DNA from: Phallus indusiatus
Lineage: Eukaryota > Basidiomycota > Agaricomycetes > Phallales > Phallaceae
Assembly (NCBI GenBank): GCA_027605045.1
Contig: JAQFWX010000005.1
Location: forward strand, 186,001-250,000
Length of the DNA: 64,000 nt
Direction of reading: 5' to 3'
Each line of letters opens with the position of its first letter. Position 1 is the stretch's first letter. Positions 37,601 through 47,724 of this stretch are shown here, one piece after another. The translations under genes and the position numbers were made by a program. The notes beneath the pieces are model-generated. The model ran no database searches. It was not told the DNA's origin and saw only the letters and a list, made by a program, of their open reading frames with translations.

Positions 37601-40004
37601 CAAGCCTTCGAAGATCCTCCGACGATCTTCTCCTTTAACGAATCAACGACCGAAGGATCAGCAAGTGTACTGAGATCTCCTAATTGGTCGCCTTCTCCAG
37701 CAACGATTTTGCGCATTATACGACGCATAATCTGAATAAAAACATCAGTAAGTAAAGTGAAAGAAAGGACTGTGTGTTGTATCTCTTTACCTTTCCACTT
37801 CTCGTCTTTGGCAAATCATTGACAATGTAGATTTTCTTCGGAGCAGCGAATGGACCAATCACTTTTCGAACTTGGAGAGTAAGCTCTTTTGAAAGCGCCG
37901 ATTCGTCGTTTTTGTCGTATTGGAACTCACTAATGCGTAATAATGAATTAGCGTATGAAGATATGCGATATGGTAAGGGTAACATACGGTTTTAGAGTGA
38001 CGAACGCGTGAACAGCTTGTCCCGTGAGCTCATCGCTCGTACCAATAACAGCGGTTTCAGCAACACCCGGATGGAGAATCAGGGCAGATTCGATTTCGGC
38101 TGTTGAAAGACGATGGCCAGATACATTGATAACATCTAAACGAAGATTCAGATCAACTCAAAGAAAACGAATGAGAAGATTAGTCGCACCGTCAACACGA
38201 CCTTTAATCCAGATATACCCATCGTGATCGCGAGCGGCACCATCGCCTGTGAAGTAGTATCCCGGGTAAGGCTGCATGTATGTCTCGAGGTATCGTTTGT
38301 GGTCGTTGTATACTGTTCGGGCAATTGAAGGCCATGGGTCTTTGATCGCTAGAACGCCCTCGACGTCGTTTCCTGTCAATTCCTAAATAAGGGTATGAAT
38401 GAATCAGACAAGAAAATGCTTGAGATGGGTGTTTCAAACATACGGTTCCAGTGGTGGGATCGAGAATGACGGGTTGAATCCCAAAGAAGGGGACAGTAGC
38501 TGAACCGGGTTTGGTTTCAATTGCTCCTGGTAGAGGAGTGATAACAATAGACCCAGTTTCAGTTTGCCTAGGAAACGAAGTTTGAGAGAGAAGAACCTTC
38601 ACACGAATGGGAGGACTACGTACCAGAATGTATCAACGATAGCACATTCCTTCTTTCCGACATGTTCGTTATACCAATGCCACGCTTCCGGATTAATAGG
38701 CTCTCCAACACTTCCCAGAACTCTCAAACTAGTCAAATCGTGTCCCTCAACATGATGTTCTCCCATCCGTCTCAACAGCCGAATCGCAGTCGGCGCACTA
38801 TAGAAGTGCGTTAACTTGTGTTCTTGTACGGCTTGCCAGTATCTCGAAGGGGTAGGATAGACAGGCGTGCTTTCGAACACGGTCGTGCATACTCCGTTAG
38901 AGAGAGGACCGTAGATGATGTAAGTGTGTCCCGTGATCCAGCCTACATCCGCCATGCATGCGAATTTGTCGTCTGGGTGGACGTCGAAGACGTATTTGAG
39001 AGTGAGAGCGGCGCCGAGGAGGTATCCCCCCGTTGTGTGAACCACACCCTTTGGCTTGCCCGTTGACCCGGAAGTGTATAATATGAAAAGCGGGTCTTCA
39101 GCGTTCATAGATTCGGTTGGACAGTATCTCGGAACCTTGAGTATTTCCTCGTGCCACCACTTATCTCTGCCAGGAGTCCAGGGGACGTTTCCACCCGTGC
39201 GCTGCAACACGAGAACGTGCTCGACAAGAGGGCATTCTTTAAGCGCAGCATCGACGATAGCTTTCGTAGCGATAGTTTTACCACCGCGACGACCTTCGTC
39301 CGTCGTGATGACGACACGACATTTGCAGTCTAGCACGCGATCTCTGAGCGATTCGGCACTGAATCCTGCGAATACCACGGAGTGAATTGCGCCGATTCGG
39401 GCACAGGCCAAGAAAGCTGCGACCGCATGCCATGTCATTGGGAGATAGATTGAGACGGTGTCTCCCTTCTTCACGCCGAATGATTTGAGAATGTTAGCAA
39501 CCGAGCATACTTCGTGAAGAAGCTCAGAGAAGGTGATGTATTTGACTTGGCCAGGTTCGTCGGCTTCCCATATGATGGCAGTCTAAAAGTGAATTCGCCA
39601 ATTAGTAGCTGATGATGGGGTTGTATTGAAAATGTCTTACCTTGTTTGGGTGTTTGAACGCCCATCTGTCTACACAATTGTAAGAGGCATTTAGTTTTCC
39701 TTCTGGGAACCAAACTATGTCGCCGTTCTGGAAGGAGCCTGATCTGACGGTATGGAAGGGACTGTCCCAGTGAAGAGTCTCACGAGCGGTCTACGCAAAT
39801 AACTTGAGCAAATTAGATTGCATCTTCAATTTTTTTTACACTTGCCTTGGCCCACCAGGCATCCGAGTGAGGACCGATTGTTTGAGAATGAAGATCGTGA
39901 TATTCCTTCTTGGAAGGACCAACGTGTGGTTTAGGGCGTCCGTGAGTGCCTTTTACACGAGGAGCGATAGGGTGAAATTCTGGAGGAACAGCGGTGTCTG
40001 ACAT
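37601..40004 (-). CDS. ACS1: Acetyl-coenzyme A synthetase
   Basis: Makes acetyl-CoA from acetate, CoA and ATP. It is needed for growth on acetate or ethanol and for acetyl-CoA in the cytosol and nucleus. Start [12 protein letters not shown] at 40004, stop 37601. Recognised pieces are [36 protein letters not shown], the P-loop [39 protein letters not shown]-type substrate loop, [28 protein letters not shown] and PKTRSGKIMRRIMR with the conserved acetylatable lysine. The first intron (39791-39845) uses a GCAAGT donor: WAK-TARETL fits the family, whereas the nearby GT would add two residues. This is a plausible ERT1 target, but that is inference. Confidence 0.95.
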
Positions 40005-40443
40005 GGGAACGAGGAACGGAGATGGGGGAGAGACAAGACAAGAGTGAGCATGTGTGTGTAATGTTGCATTATATATGTGGGCCTTTTTTTCGATCAAACT
40101 GATTTTTTTTGAATGCGGGAACCCGTGACCCGAGATAAAGTGTGCTAACGGGGATTAGGTAAGTCATGTAAGCCGTATTAGGTAATGCCTCTTATCCCCC
40201 CGCAAGACTGAGTCCATCCGTCCCCATCCCCAGACCCCAGTGGAATGTGGAATGTGGGAGGCCGGTCTTTTAGAGGATGCCCTTAGGATGCCCTGGATCT
40301 GTGCCGCCGAAGCGGAGCGAGTGGGAAATCTCTTCGGGGGGACGAAGGAGCAATGAGTGGCGAACGGATGACGCACCGGACAGATGAATGTGCCGAGGTC
40401 GAGTACATAGTCTCGTCGACACTGGCAACTTGGAGATCCAACA
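40005..40443. promoter_or_regulatory. Divergent intergenic region, ACS1 and hydroxyacid oxidase
   Basis: 439 bp between divergent start codons. Its right side, from 40367, is a dispersed repeat that also occurs at 56199-56317 and runs across the oxidase start codon. Confidence 0.55.
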
Positions 40444-40488
40444 ATGGACCCGACAGATAAACCCAAGGGAAAATCGCCTCATTACTCG
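40367..40488 (+). repeat. Dispersed repeat copy spanning the oxidase start codon
   Basis: Aligns with 56199-56317 over about 120 bp at roughly 75% identity (gacgcac.ggacag..aatgtgcc.aggtcga... through attact). Confidence 0.75.
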
Positions 40489-42796
40489 CTATACCAGCGG
40501 GAAATATTCAAACGTGGTGGTCAGACTGGACAGTGTACGTTTATTATGCCCAAGTTCCTAGCGTCATCGGAGTGGATATCTCATGCGACAACAAACAGTA
40601 CCCAGTTTCAGCGTACATCCAGACGAACTAGCCTTATCCACAAGAGCGAAACTCAATGACAGAAGCTTCTATTACGCCAATTCAAACGCTGGAATTGGCT
40701 GGACCGACAGAGCCAATAGGTACGTGCGTGCTGCTGGCCGTGCCTGGTCGTCTCACTGACATTCCAACACAGGGAAGCGTTCTATGCCTGGCGTATCATT
40801 CCACGCATGCTAGTCGACACCAACGTACGCGATCTATCCAGTATGTGATATATCAATGTTTGCATTTTATGGGTATACATCCTTATATGCGCCTATCTTT
40901 CTTCAGCCACTTTATTTGGCCATGTCATCCCTGCTCCTATTCTCTTCGCACCAATAGGCATCACCAAACTATATACTCCAAAAGGCGAGCTAGCACCTGC
41001 CAAGATTGCGGGCGAATTAGGTCTTCCCGTGAGTTTTACCCAATCACAGTCACGCGTCACATGAATCACATTCCCAAATTCATTGATGAACTTTTTTTTT
41101 ATCTCATCTCATCTCATATCCGTTCCTATCTCGGCGCCCCTGCTTCTCATCCGCCTATTCATTCATTTACGGGACGACTACGCGTATCCGAAATTCCGTT
41201 ATCATCTCTCCCTTCACATCACATTCACCACGAAGTAGTATTGTCTTTCCACAGCAGCATCGCAACCTATTGAGGCAGTCGCCGCTGCCAATGACTCAGG
41301 CACCGCACTCCGGTCGTCCGGCTCACACCCCAATCAAGCCACCCCTGCGGACAATGGTCATATGAACAATTCAAGTACGGACCCTCGGGAGCGAAAAACT
41401 TTCGACGTGTATGTATATGATGTCCCCACCCGTTCAACTGTTGAATTGGAGGAGAGCACAAGACCGGTCGAATCTGGCGATCGGCGTGTTTCTATTAGTT
41501 CGGATGCTAATCCGGAGAACCGTCGTGAAAAACCGGCGCCGAACCCTACTAGTCCAAGTCCGAGTTCAAATAAGCACGAGAAGAATGCCAAAAGTCCGAG
41601 GTTCTTTCAGCTGTATATGGGTCATGACGACGATATCGTATGGAACTCGAGCTTCTTCTCAAGATTGCACTTTCTCTAACTTATTTTTAGACGAGAAGTC
41701 TTTTGAATAGAGCTTGGAACAGTGGATTTGATGGTAGGTGTCCGGAATATGTGCCTATTGAATCATATGTCAGTCAGCTGATAAATCGCAGTTCTCATTC
41801 TCACCGTGGATACTTGGCAACTTGGGTGGCGTCCCACAGACATCTCTATAGCGAACTACACGTACGTCTTTGCAAGTGTGGTATGGTCCTTTTATTTAAC
41901 ATCCACATAGATTTTATTATGAAAACACGGTACCTCCTCTTTCTATGTACGTATACTTTTGACTAACGCTTTACCAGCCAGGCAACGAACTTGGAATCTC
42001 CGATCCAGAATTCATGCGGAAATATGGGAAGGAACAAAGTCGAGACAGCGGCAAATGGATCGATTCATGTGTATGGCACGGTAAAGCGCATACATGGGAT
42101 AAAGTCAAATGGGTAATGAAAGAAGTACGTACAGATACCCCTGTACCAAGCCTGAAAGAAAAAGAGTGTTCATATAATATTTTCTGATAGTGGAAAAATC
42201 TCACATCCAATCGCCCGTTCGTGATCAAAGGAATTCAATCTCCCGCAGATGCTCTCCGAGCTCTCGAATTGGGAGTGGATGGAATTGTGGTTACCAACCA
42301 CGCGGGACGACAGGTTGATGGAGCGGTAGGATCACTTGAGGTTCTTCCTGAGATTGTTGACGCGGTTCGCGGAAGAGAAAGAATGGTTACTGATCGGAGA
42401 TCAAAGAAGATGACCATTTTGTTTGATTCGGGGATACGTACCGGGTCGGACATTATCAAAGCCATTGCGCTTGGTGCTGATGCGGTACTCGTTGGCAGGT
42501 ACGTGTCATAATGTATTAATAACCATTATTGTTTTTCTCATTGATTCATTGATGTTGGTTGATAGGTTATATATTTGGGGGTTAGCGCATGAAGGCGAAT
42601 CAGGGTGTAGACATGTTATGAAAAGTCTTCTCGCTGATTTGGATATCACTTGTACGGTTGCCGGTATCCCGAATCTCGAAGAGATCAAGGGTAAACGTGA
42701 TTTGTTGAGGTACGTTTGATGAAGGAGTTGTGGCGTTGAGACGTGTTGTTGATATCTGTTCGCAGGTACAATTCTAATGGTGTTGCGCGTTTGTAA
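40444..42796 (+). CDS. FMN-dependent 2-hydroxyacid (lactate-type) oxidase/dehydrogenase
   Basis: Alpha-hydroxyacid oxidase family TIM-barrel flavoprotein, without a cytochrome b2 haem domain. The likely substrate is lactate or a related 2-hydroxyacid. Eleven exons were traced from ATG 40444 (HYSLYQREIFKRG) to TAA 42796. Motifs are PAPILFAPIGITKLY, YCLSTAASQPIEAVAAAN, FFQLYMGHDDD, TVDTWQLGWRPTD, RPFVIKGIQSPADALRAL, TNHAGRQVDGAVGSLEVLP with the catalytic His and Arg (family usually NHGGRQ), and FDSGIRTGSDIIKAIALGAD. A 19-nt exon lies at 41911-41929. An insert of about 100 polar residues (DPRERKTFDVYVYD... region, 41340-41600) interrupts the barrel between the AAAN and FFQLY motifs. The first residues (MDPTDKPKGKS) come from a dispersed repeat. 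Confidence 0.88.
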
Positions 42797-43253
42797 ATTG
42801 CGTTATGACCTTGGCACACGGCTTTCAAAACCATTCAGTCGAATTTTTGGCTTTCCATTGCTATTGTTACGTAGAACCAACAAATATGAGTTCAAAAGCT
42901 TCTTTACAATGTAGAACTTGATGAACCGCATGGAAGGCTTGGTGCCAATTCAATAAGGCGGAAGCCACGAGCTCAAAGTGCCTACAGTCGGAGAATACAA
43001 AAATTCTACGACTTCATCTTAACTGAGTGCAGATGACTGCAGGTAATACTGGGACAATTTGATTAATATCTTAATCATTGTGCATGCGATGGTCGAAGAG
43101 GGCAACCCGGATATTTCATTCGACGTCGGCTCGGTTCACATGCATATAAGTCTTCTGTCTGTCTGTCCCATACTTGTTTCCACAGCTCAGCCTATTGACT
43201 TACACTGTCCTTTAATCTCTTTGTACTTTTTCATTCGAATTGCCTCCCAAAAA
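42797..43253. other. Intergenic region
   Basis: 3' region of the oxidase and promoter of the DUF6533 gene. Nothing else seen. Confidence 0.5.
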
Positions 43254-44997
43254 TGAACAATGGTACTGCTAACCTTACATCTGCCACAGTCCCTGCAGAT
43301 CTGGTCAATGAGATATATTTAGGGTGTGTCTCAATTTCGAATATTCAACGCTGCTCTGTTCATGAGATATTAGATATGTCAGCATACTTGGCGATGTTAG
43401 CATGTTAGGTATGTCATCCGGTATCGCAGAATCAAAGGTTCTATGAATAATGCACTACCTTTCAAGCACTCCTTTCCTATACCACCATACTGGCTATACC
43501 ACAGGAAATCGAATATATGTGGTCCCGCAAATATATCAGTATTACAAGTGTGCTTTACGCATTAACGAGATATGGTAGCTTAGTTGGTCAAGCTTCTACC
43601 CTCTGGCTGGATTTTCTGCCATCGGTGAGCCGAACAGTTCTTTAAAAGGTTGTAAATGACAGTGTTGATTTTTTTAGCAGTTCGGAAGGTGAGATATAAT
43701 TCTGATATAATTTCTGAATTTTTGAAATAGTGTCAAAGCCTGTGCAATATTTTGGCCGATGTACAAGGTGCTGTATATAGTTTGACGTATATTGGTGTTC
43801 AGGGTTAGTGGGTACATCATTTGGAAATGCTTCTATAAACATCTCGTTTAGGCTTATTGATCTCCCGAGCATACTCACTATGTCAAGGGAATAAGATCAT
43901 ACCTGGAGCTTTAGTCTTTTTATTTTTGGCAGGACTCATCTTGAGCATTTATCGTAAGGCTTCTGAGCAACAGGAACACACGATAGTCTTTTAACTGACT
44001 ATTTAGTTGATTCGGTGTATCACAACTGTCCTTCAAAGTCCGTAAAATGTTTTCAAGCTATGTTGAATAATATTTAATCATTTTCAATGAACTCTAACTC
44101 TTTTTTTTTCTAGTGAGATCCTCAGTGCTGGTGAGTATTGATCCAAATAGGTTAATACATCTTACTGTCATGAAACTTTAAGAGGCTGCAGAAATCTTGA
44201 CCGCCGATATCTGTGTTTGTTTAACTGATATGCTCGCTTTCTACGTTTGCATTTGGAAGGTTTGGGGTACATGGAAGTTAAAGCGTGAGACTGGCATCCG
44301 AGATTATAACGACCTTGTTTCGGTGCTAATTAGACAAAGTAAGTTTAAATCACACTTTGAGAAAATCCATTGCGACTAGGAGTTATAGCTGTATCACGAT
44401 TTGGGTGAGCGTTTGCCGTTCAAGGTCTATTGGCATTAGTACACCATTTCTCAATACGGCCTCCGACGAAAAGCTTTGTGATTACTTTCACAATTACTTC
44501 TGCAATCCTTACCCAAACGGTAATCCTCATATCTCATGTCTCTTGTACTGATCTCACTTTTCTCTGCAGTTTGTAAGCACCTCCCATCAAATTATGGCGC
44601 TAGTAGTGTATGTGTTTCTGAACCGAATTATTTTCATGGCTACTTCAGGCGTCAAGTTTCCAAACATCACTGATAAATATCTTCCTCGAATTTCAACAAG
44701 GGTATTTTTCACTCTCATTGTTATCCAGATGTCGATTTATTCCTATCCAGGTTTTCGGCCATCTTACTCGCCGATTTTGCTTTGGATCTTCGTCGACAAA
44801 ATTCCGCAGCAGTTCGTGCCGCAAATATAACATTACCGACTATCCAAATTACAAGCGTAATGAGCTATATACACGAATCTATCCTCGTGGAAATGGGTGA
44901 TCATGAAAATGATCATACGAGGGAAGGAGGCGGTGATGACGAACCACCGACTGGCCCAGGATTTCAGGATGTGGAAATTCAAAGCGAATCAGCTTAG
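43254..44997 (+). CDS. DUF6533 family seven-helix membrane protein
   Basis: Start MNNGTANLTSATVPADL at 43254. The signature follows by splicing: LALL-type helix (ALLSYTTILAIP), then QEIEYMWSRKYISITSVLYA and LTRYGSLVGQASTLW. Further helices are CQSLCNILADVQGAVYSLTY, LLISRAYSLCQGNK, IIPGALVFLFLAGLILSIY and ILTADICVCLTDMLAFY. The cytosolic tail (FSAILLADFALDLRRQN ... GDHENDHTREGGGDDEPP) ends at TAG 44997. The N-terminal NGT and NLT are possible glycosylation sites. Exons between 44340 and 44750 were not fully resolved. It is GPCR-like with unknown ligand and distinct in sequence from the minus-strand family member at 5795-7463. Confidence 0.8.
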
Positions 44998-46321
44998 AAA
45001 CATGGTGCTCACTTCTAGAAGGATGAGTGGCGAAAAATTCGTCAAGGATCTGTCAGACCATTCGTTAATCTTTTGTAATAAAAAATTCTATTTATGCCTT
45101 CGGGAATGAGGGGCGTGATTTAATGTTGTCTCGGATGACGTCGCGAATTGAAATGGACCCGACGGGGGCGGCGGACTGTGCTGGACAGCTGTCTTTCATG
45201 GTACATTTTGTGCTTACCATGACAGCTTGCGTTTTAAGTAATCAGTTGTTTAAGTCGTCCAGGTCCATCCACCCGGCATCAAGTTTGTAGGACGTTCATT
45301 AGATTGATTTGACGACCAATAAACGTCTGGGAGACAAATTTTCAAGAGTTTTTCGGGGGAATATGTAGTGGAGTCTCATGGGTTGTCTGGACGCGTGTAA
45401 AACCGGCATTGAAGTTGAACGTTGAAACCTAAACCCAGCTCGGAACCAGTTGCTCTGAGCTGGATTTCGAAAAACGTGATGCACTACATACTTGGATTTA
45501 TTCTTGGGGAGTGGTGGTGAAAATAACCGTAGCAGGGAAGATCTCGGTGATAATGATTCCTTTAAGATTAACATCGGACGTCGAATGTTCGGCTAGAATC
45601 CACGCGAGTCAGGTACGAAATCGCTAGCAAGAATTAAACTGACAACATTCCTTTAGCCAATTTGTCAATATCAGACTGTAAAAGAAAATAACGTTTTCTT
45701 GCTAATAGACGGGGGCATTGGATGACTAGAAATCACGATGTTAAACTAGCCCCAAGAACTACTTTTAGAATGACCGTGACAGAAAGAAAAGGTTCAGAAG
45801 TGCGTCCAGTCCACACAAATGGACTTGTAGACCTGGCAGCACTGGGTAAACTCGGCTTTGACGAAGTCTTTGCGAAGTCTTATCGGATTCTCGAATATAT
45901 CTGAATGCTGTTACGCGCAATAATGTTATTGTAGAGTTGCTTAGTGCGAAAAACGTGTCCCTACAACTCAAGACTGAACGTACTGAACGATGTGAGCTAC
46001 TTGTTGGAAGCATGCTCCGGCTTGGGCGCTTGGGCGCGGGACCGAAGGAATCAGTGAACGTTTTTGGTTCCAATACTAGCGCCGCTTTACGCGGCAAATC
46101 CCTGCACCGGAGATATGTTGTGTTGACCAGTGAAGAAATATCGAACGAAATGCCAGATACAAACCAAATTTATTGGAAGCCATATAACACAAAGCAATTT
46201 TTGGAAAGAGTATGAAAGGTTATGGAAGCCCTAAGAAGTGTTTTCTGTCTAGATTGATGGTGGCGGTCCAATTCTTTACTACAATCTGTCTTTGAGGGAT
46301 GTTGAGACGACAATTTTTGTT
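44998..46321. other. Region without recognised gene
   Basis: No frame on either strand reads as a family I know, and no repeat was identified. Confidence 0.45.
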
Positions 46322-46709
46322 TCAATCAAGAAGACGTGTTATGGTTCCTTCTTGGAGATGCTCGTCCAAGGATCCTATTTCTCGCAATAATGCCTCACGC
46401 CAGTGATAAGCTTTCAACAATTGGAAACGCACGTCTGCATATTCCAAAATTCCTCGAACGGAATTCATAAAGATTCCTTTCAAAGAGTCAGATAACCGTT
46501 TTCTTTGTATATCGTTTGACCATTCGATAATAAACAATTTCAAGTTGATTGATAATGTCAACGGATTCTCGGCATCCCAAGTATTCTAACTCAGACACTC
46601 AGATTCACCACCAGAATTTTGATTCCGTATGACCGTCCAGAACCCTGCTCGGTGCAGGGAACCTCGCACTGTTGTCATCCGCAGCTTCAAAAGCTCCTGC
46701 ATCATCACC
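46322..46709 (-). pseudogene. Unidentified protein fragment with one in-frame stop
   Basis: A minus-strand frame of about 130 codons from ATG 46709 (MVMMQELLKLRMTTV) to a stop at 46322 is interrupted by one TAG just before NTWDAENPLTLSINLKLF. The lower part (ILEYADVRFQLLKAYHWREA, GSLDEHLQEGTITRLLD) has ordinary protein composition. Family not recognised. It lies next to the insertion point of the 9-kb Gypsy element; no continuation was found on the other side of that element. Confidence 0.45.
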
Positions 46710-46964
46710 ATGACTTGATATCAGTCGCAGATGGAAGGACGTGGTTTCTTCTTTGGTGTTCAATGATCTGATACTAAGTAATCAATGTCATCTTACTCAA
46801 TGCCGCTCTAAATTGGTTGAACGTGTGCAAGGTTAATGTAGCCATTAGTCGACACCAACGAAAACCACTCATTCTTAAGTCAATAGGCCGGAAGAAACTA
46901 TAATTCTATCTGTCCATACAACTCAAACTATTCCACCGATTCATCGTTCCAAACTCAGGCACCG

Positions 46965-47664
46965 TGTCACGCCCGGCGTGCCCCGTGACCCATTCCGGAG
47001 TCTTACGTAATCCATACTCTAAATTCCCCGGTTTTGATTAAGTACGTTGTCCGTACTTATCTCTGCACTTTCCCCGTACTCCATGCACAGCCTTCCGGTC
47101 CGTCTCATTTCGAACAAGAGCATACCCGTCCGATATTCCAATTAACCGGGACTTGCCCGCTCCGGACTCTGCCTAATTATCTGTACTAGTTTCAACCATT
47201 CCTTTTTGATCCCCTTTCCCTATTCAGAATAGTTCTTCCGTACTTGTATTTAAACCCCATTCTTGTAGCTGAGAAACTTCAGTCAGAATATAGTATTAAT
47301 TAGTTCTCCGTTCTTCTCTTCTATCTAATCCGTCTCCGTTCTTCCTCGTACTCTGCGTACTGTGTCTCGTACTTAGTTGCGGACTCGTGCGTAGTTATAA
47401 ATCCAGTCGTCGTCAGACGTCTTGGGTATCTGAAGTCCTTTGTCGTACTTGACATCGGACTTGTACGTACTAGTTGCGTACTTCTCTTGTTCTCTGAAAT
47501 CGAGGGATATCTGAAGTTGGGCGAGTGGGCGCAGCATATAAGCTGAAGCCAAGTCCCTCACACCTGTACTCTCCGTACTTCTTTTACTCTATCTTTATCC
47601 GCACGCACGTGTTTCATAATAGACCGGATTTAACCGGGATAGACTCGGAACACGGCGCTTGACA
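46965..47664 (+). repeat. 5' LTR of G2
   Basis: TGTCACGC...GCTTGACA. A TATTTAAA box (about 47248-47255) lies roughly 30 bp before the inferred transcript start at about 47280. Contains 14 GTAC tetranucleotides. Confidence 0.95.
47248..47292 (+). promoter_or_regulatory. G2 LTR promoter: TATA box and inferred transcript 5' end
   Basis: TATTTAAA is followed about 25-30 bp later by CAGTCAGAATATA (47280-47292). That 13-mer is the exact reverse complement of the primer-binding site at 47666-47678, so the R region probably starts here. Confidence 0.7.
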
Positions 47665-47680
47665 GTATATTCTGACTGAC
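47665..47680 (+). other. Primer-binding site, self-priming type
   Basis: Immediately after the 5' LTR, TATATTCTGACTG (47666-47678) complements the predicted first bases of the element's own transcript (47280-47292). This is the arrangement used by Tf1/sushi chromoviruses instead of a tRNA primer. Confidence 0.75.
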
Positions 47681-47724
47681 TCGCTCACCAGCTTCGTCAG
47701 TCAATCGATTTCTCTCCTTCTATC

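Noticed and set aside
43571..43602. tRNA-like A-box (tagcttagttggtcaagc)
   Set aside because: It lies inside the DUF6533 coding exon (RYGSLVGQAS), and no B-box or cloverleaf follows.
43680..43690. An 11-nt microexon in the DUF6533 gene
   Set aside because: Including it shifts the following exon out of frame; skipping it keeps CQSLCNILAD in phase.
45722..46215. Plus-strand frames of 60 and 92 codons
   Set aside because: No family resemblance, no consistent splicing, and the minus strand is equally open.
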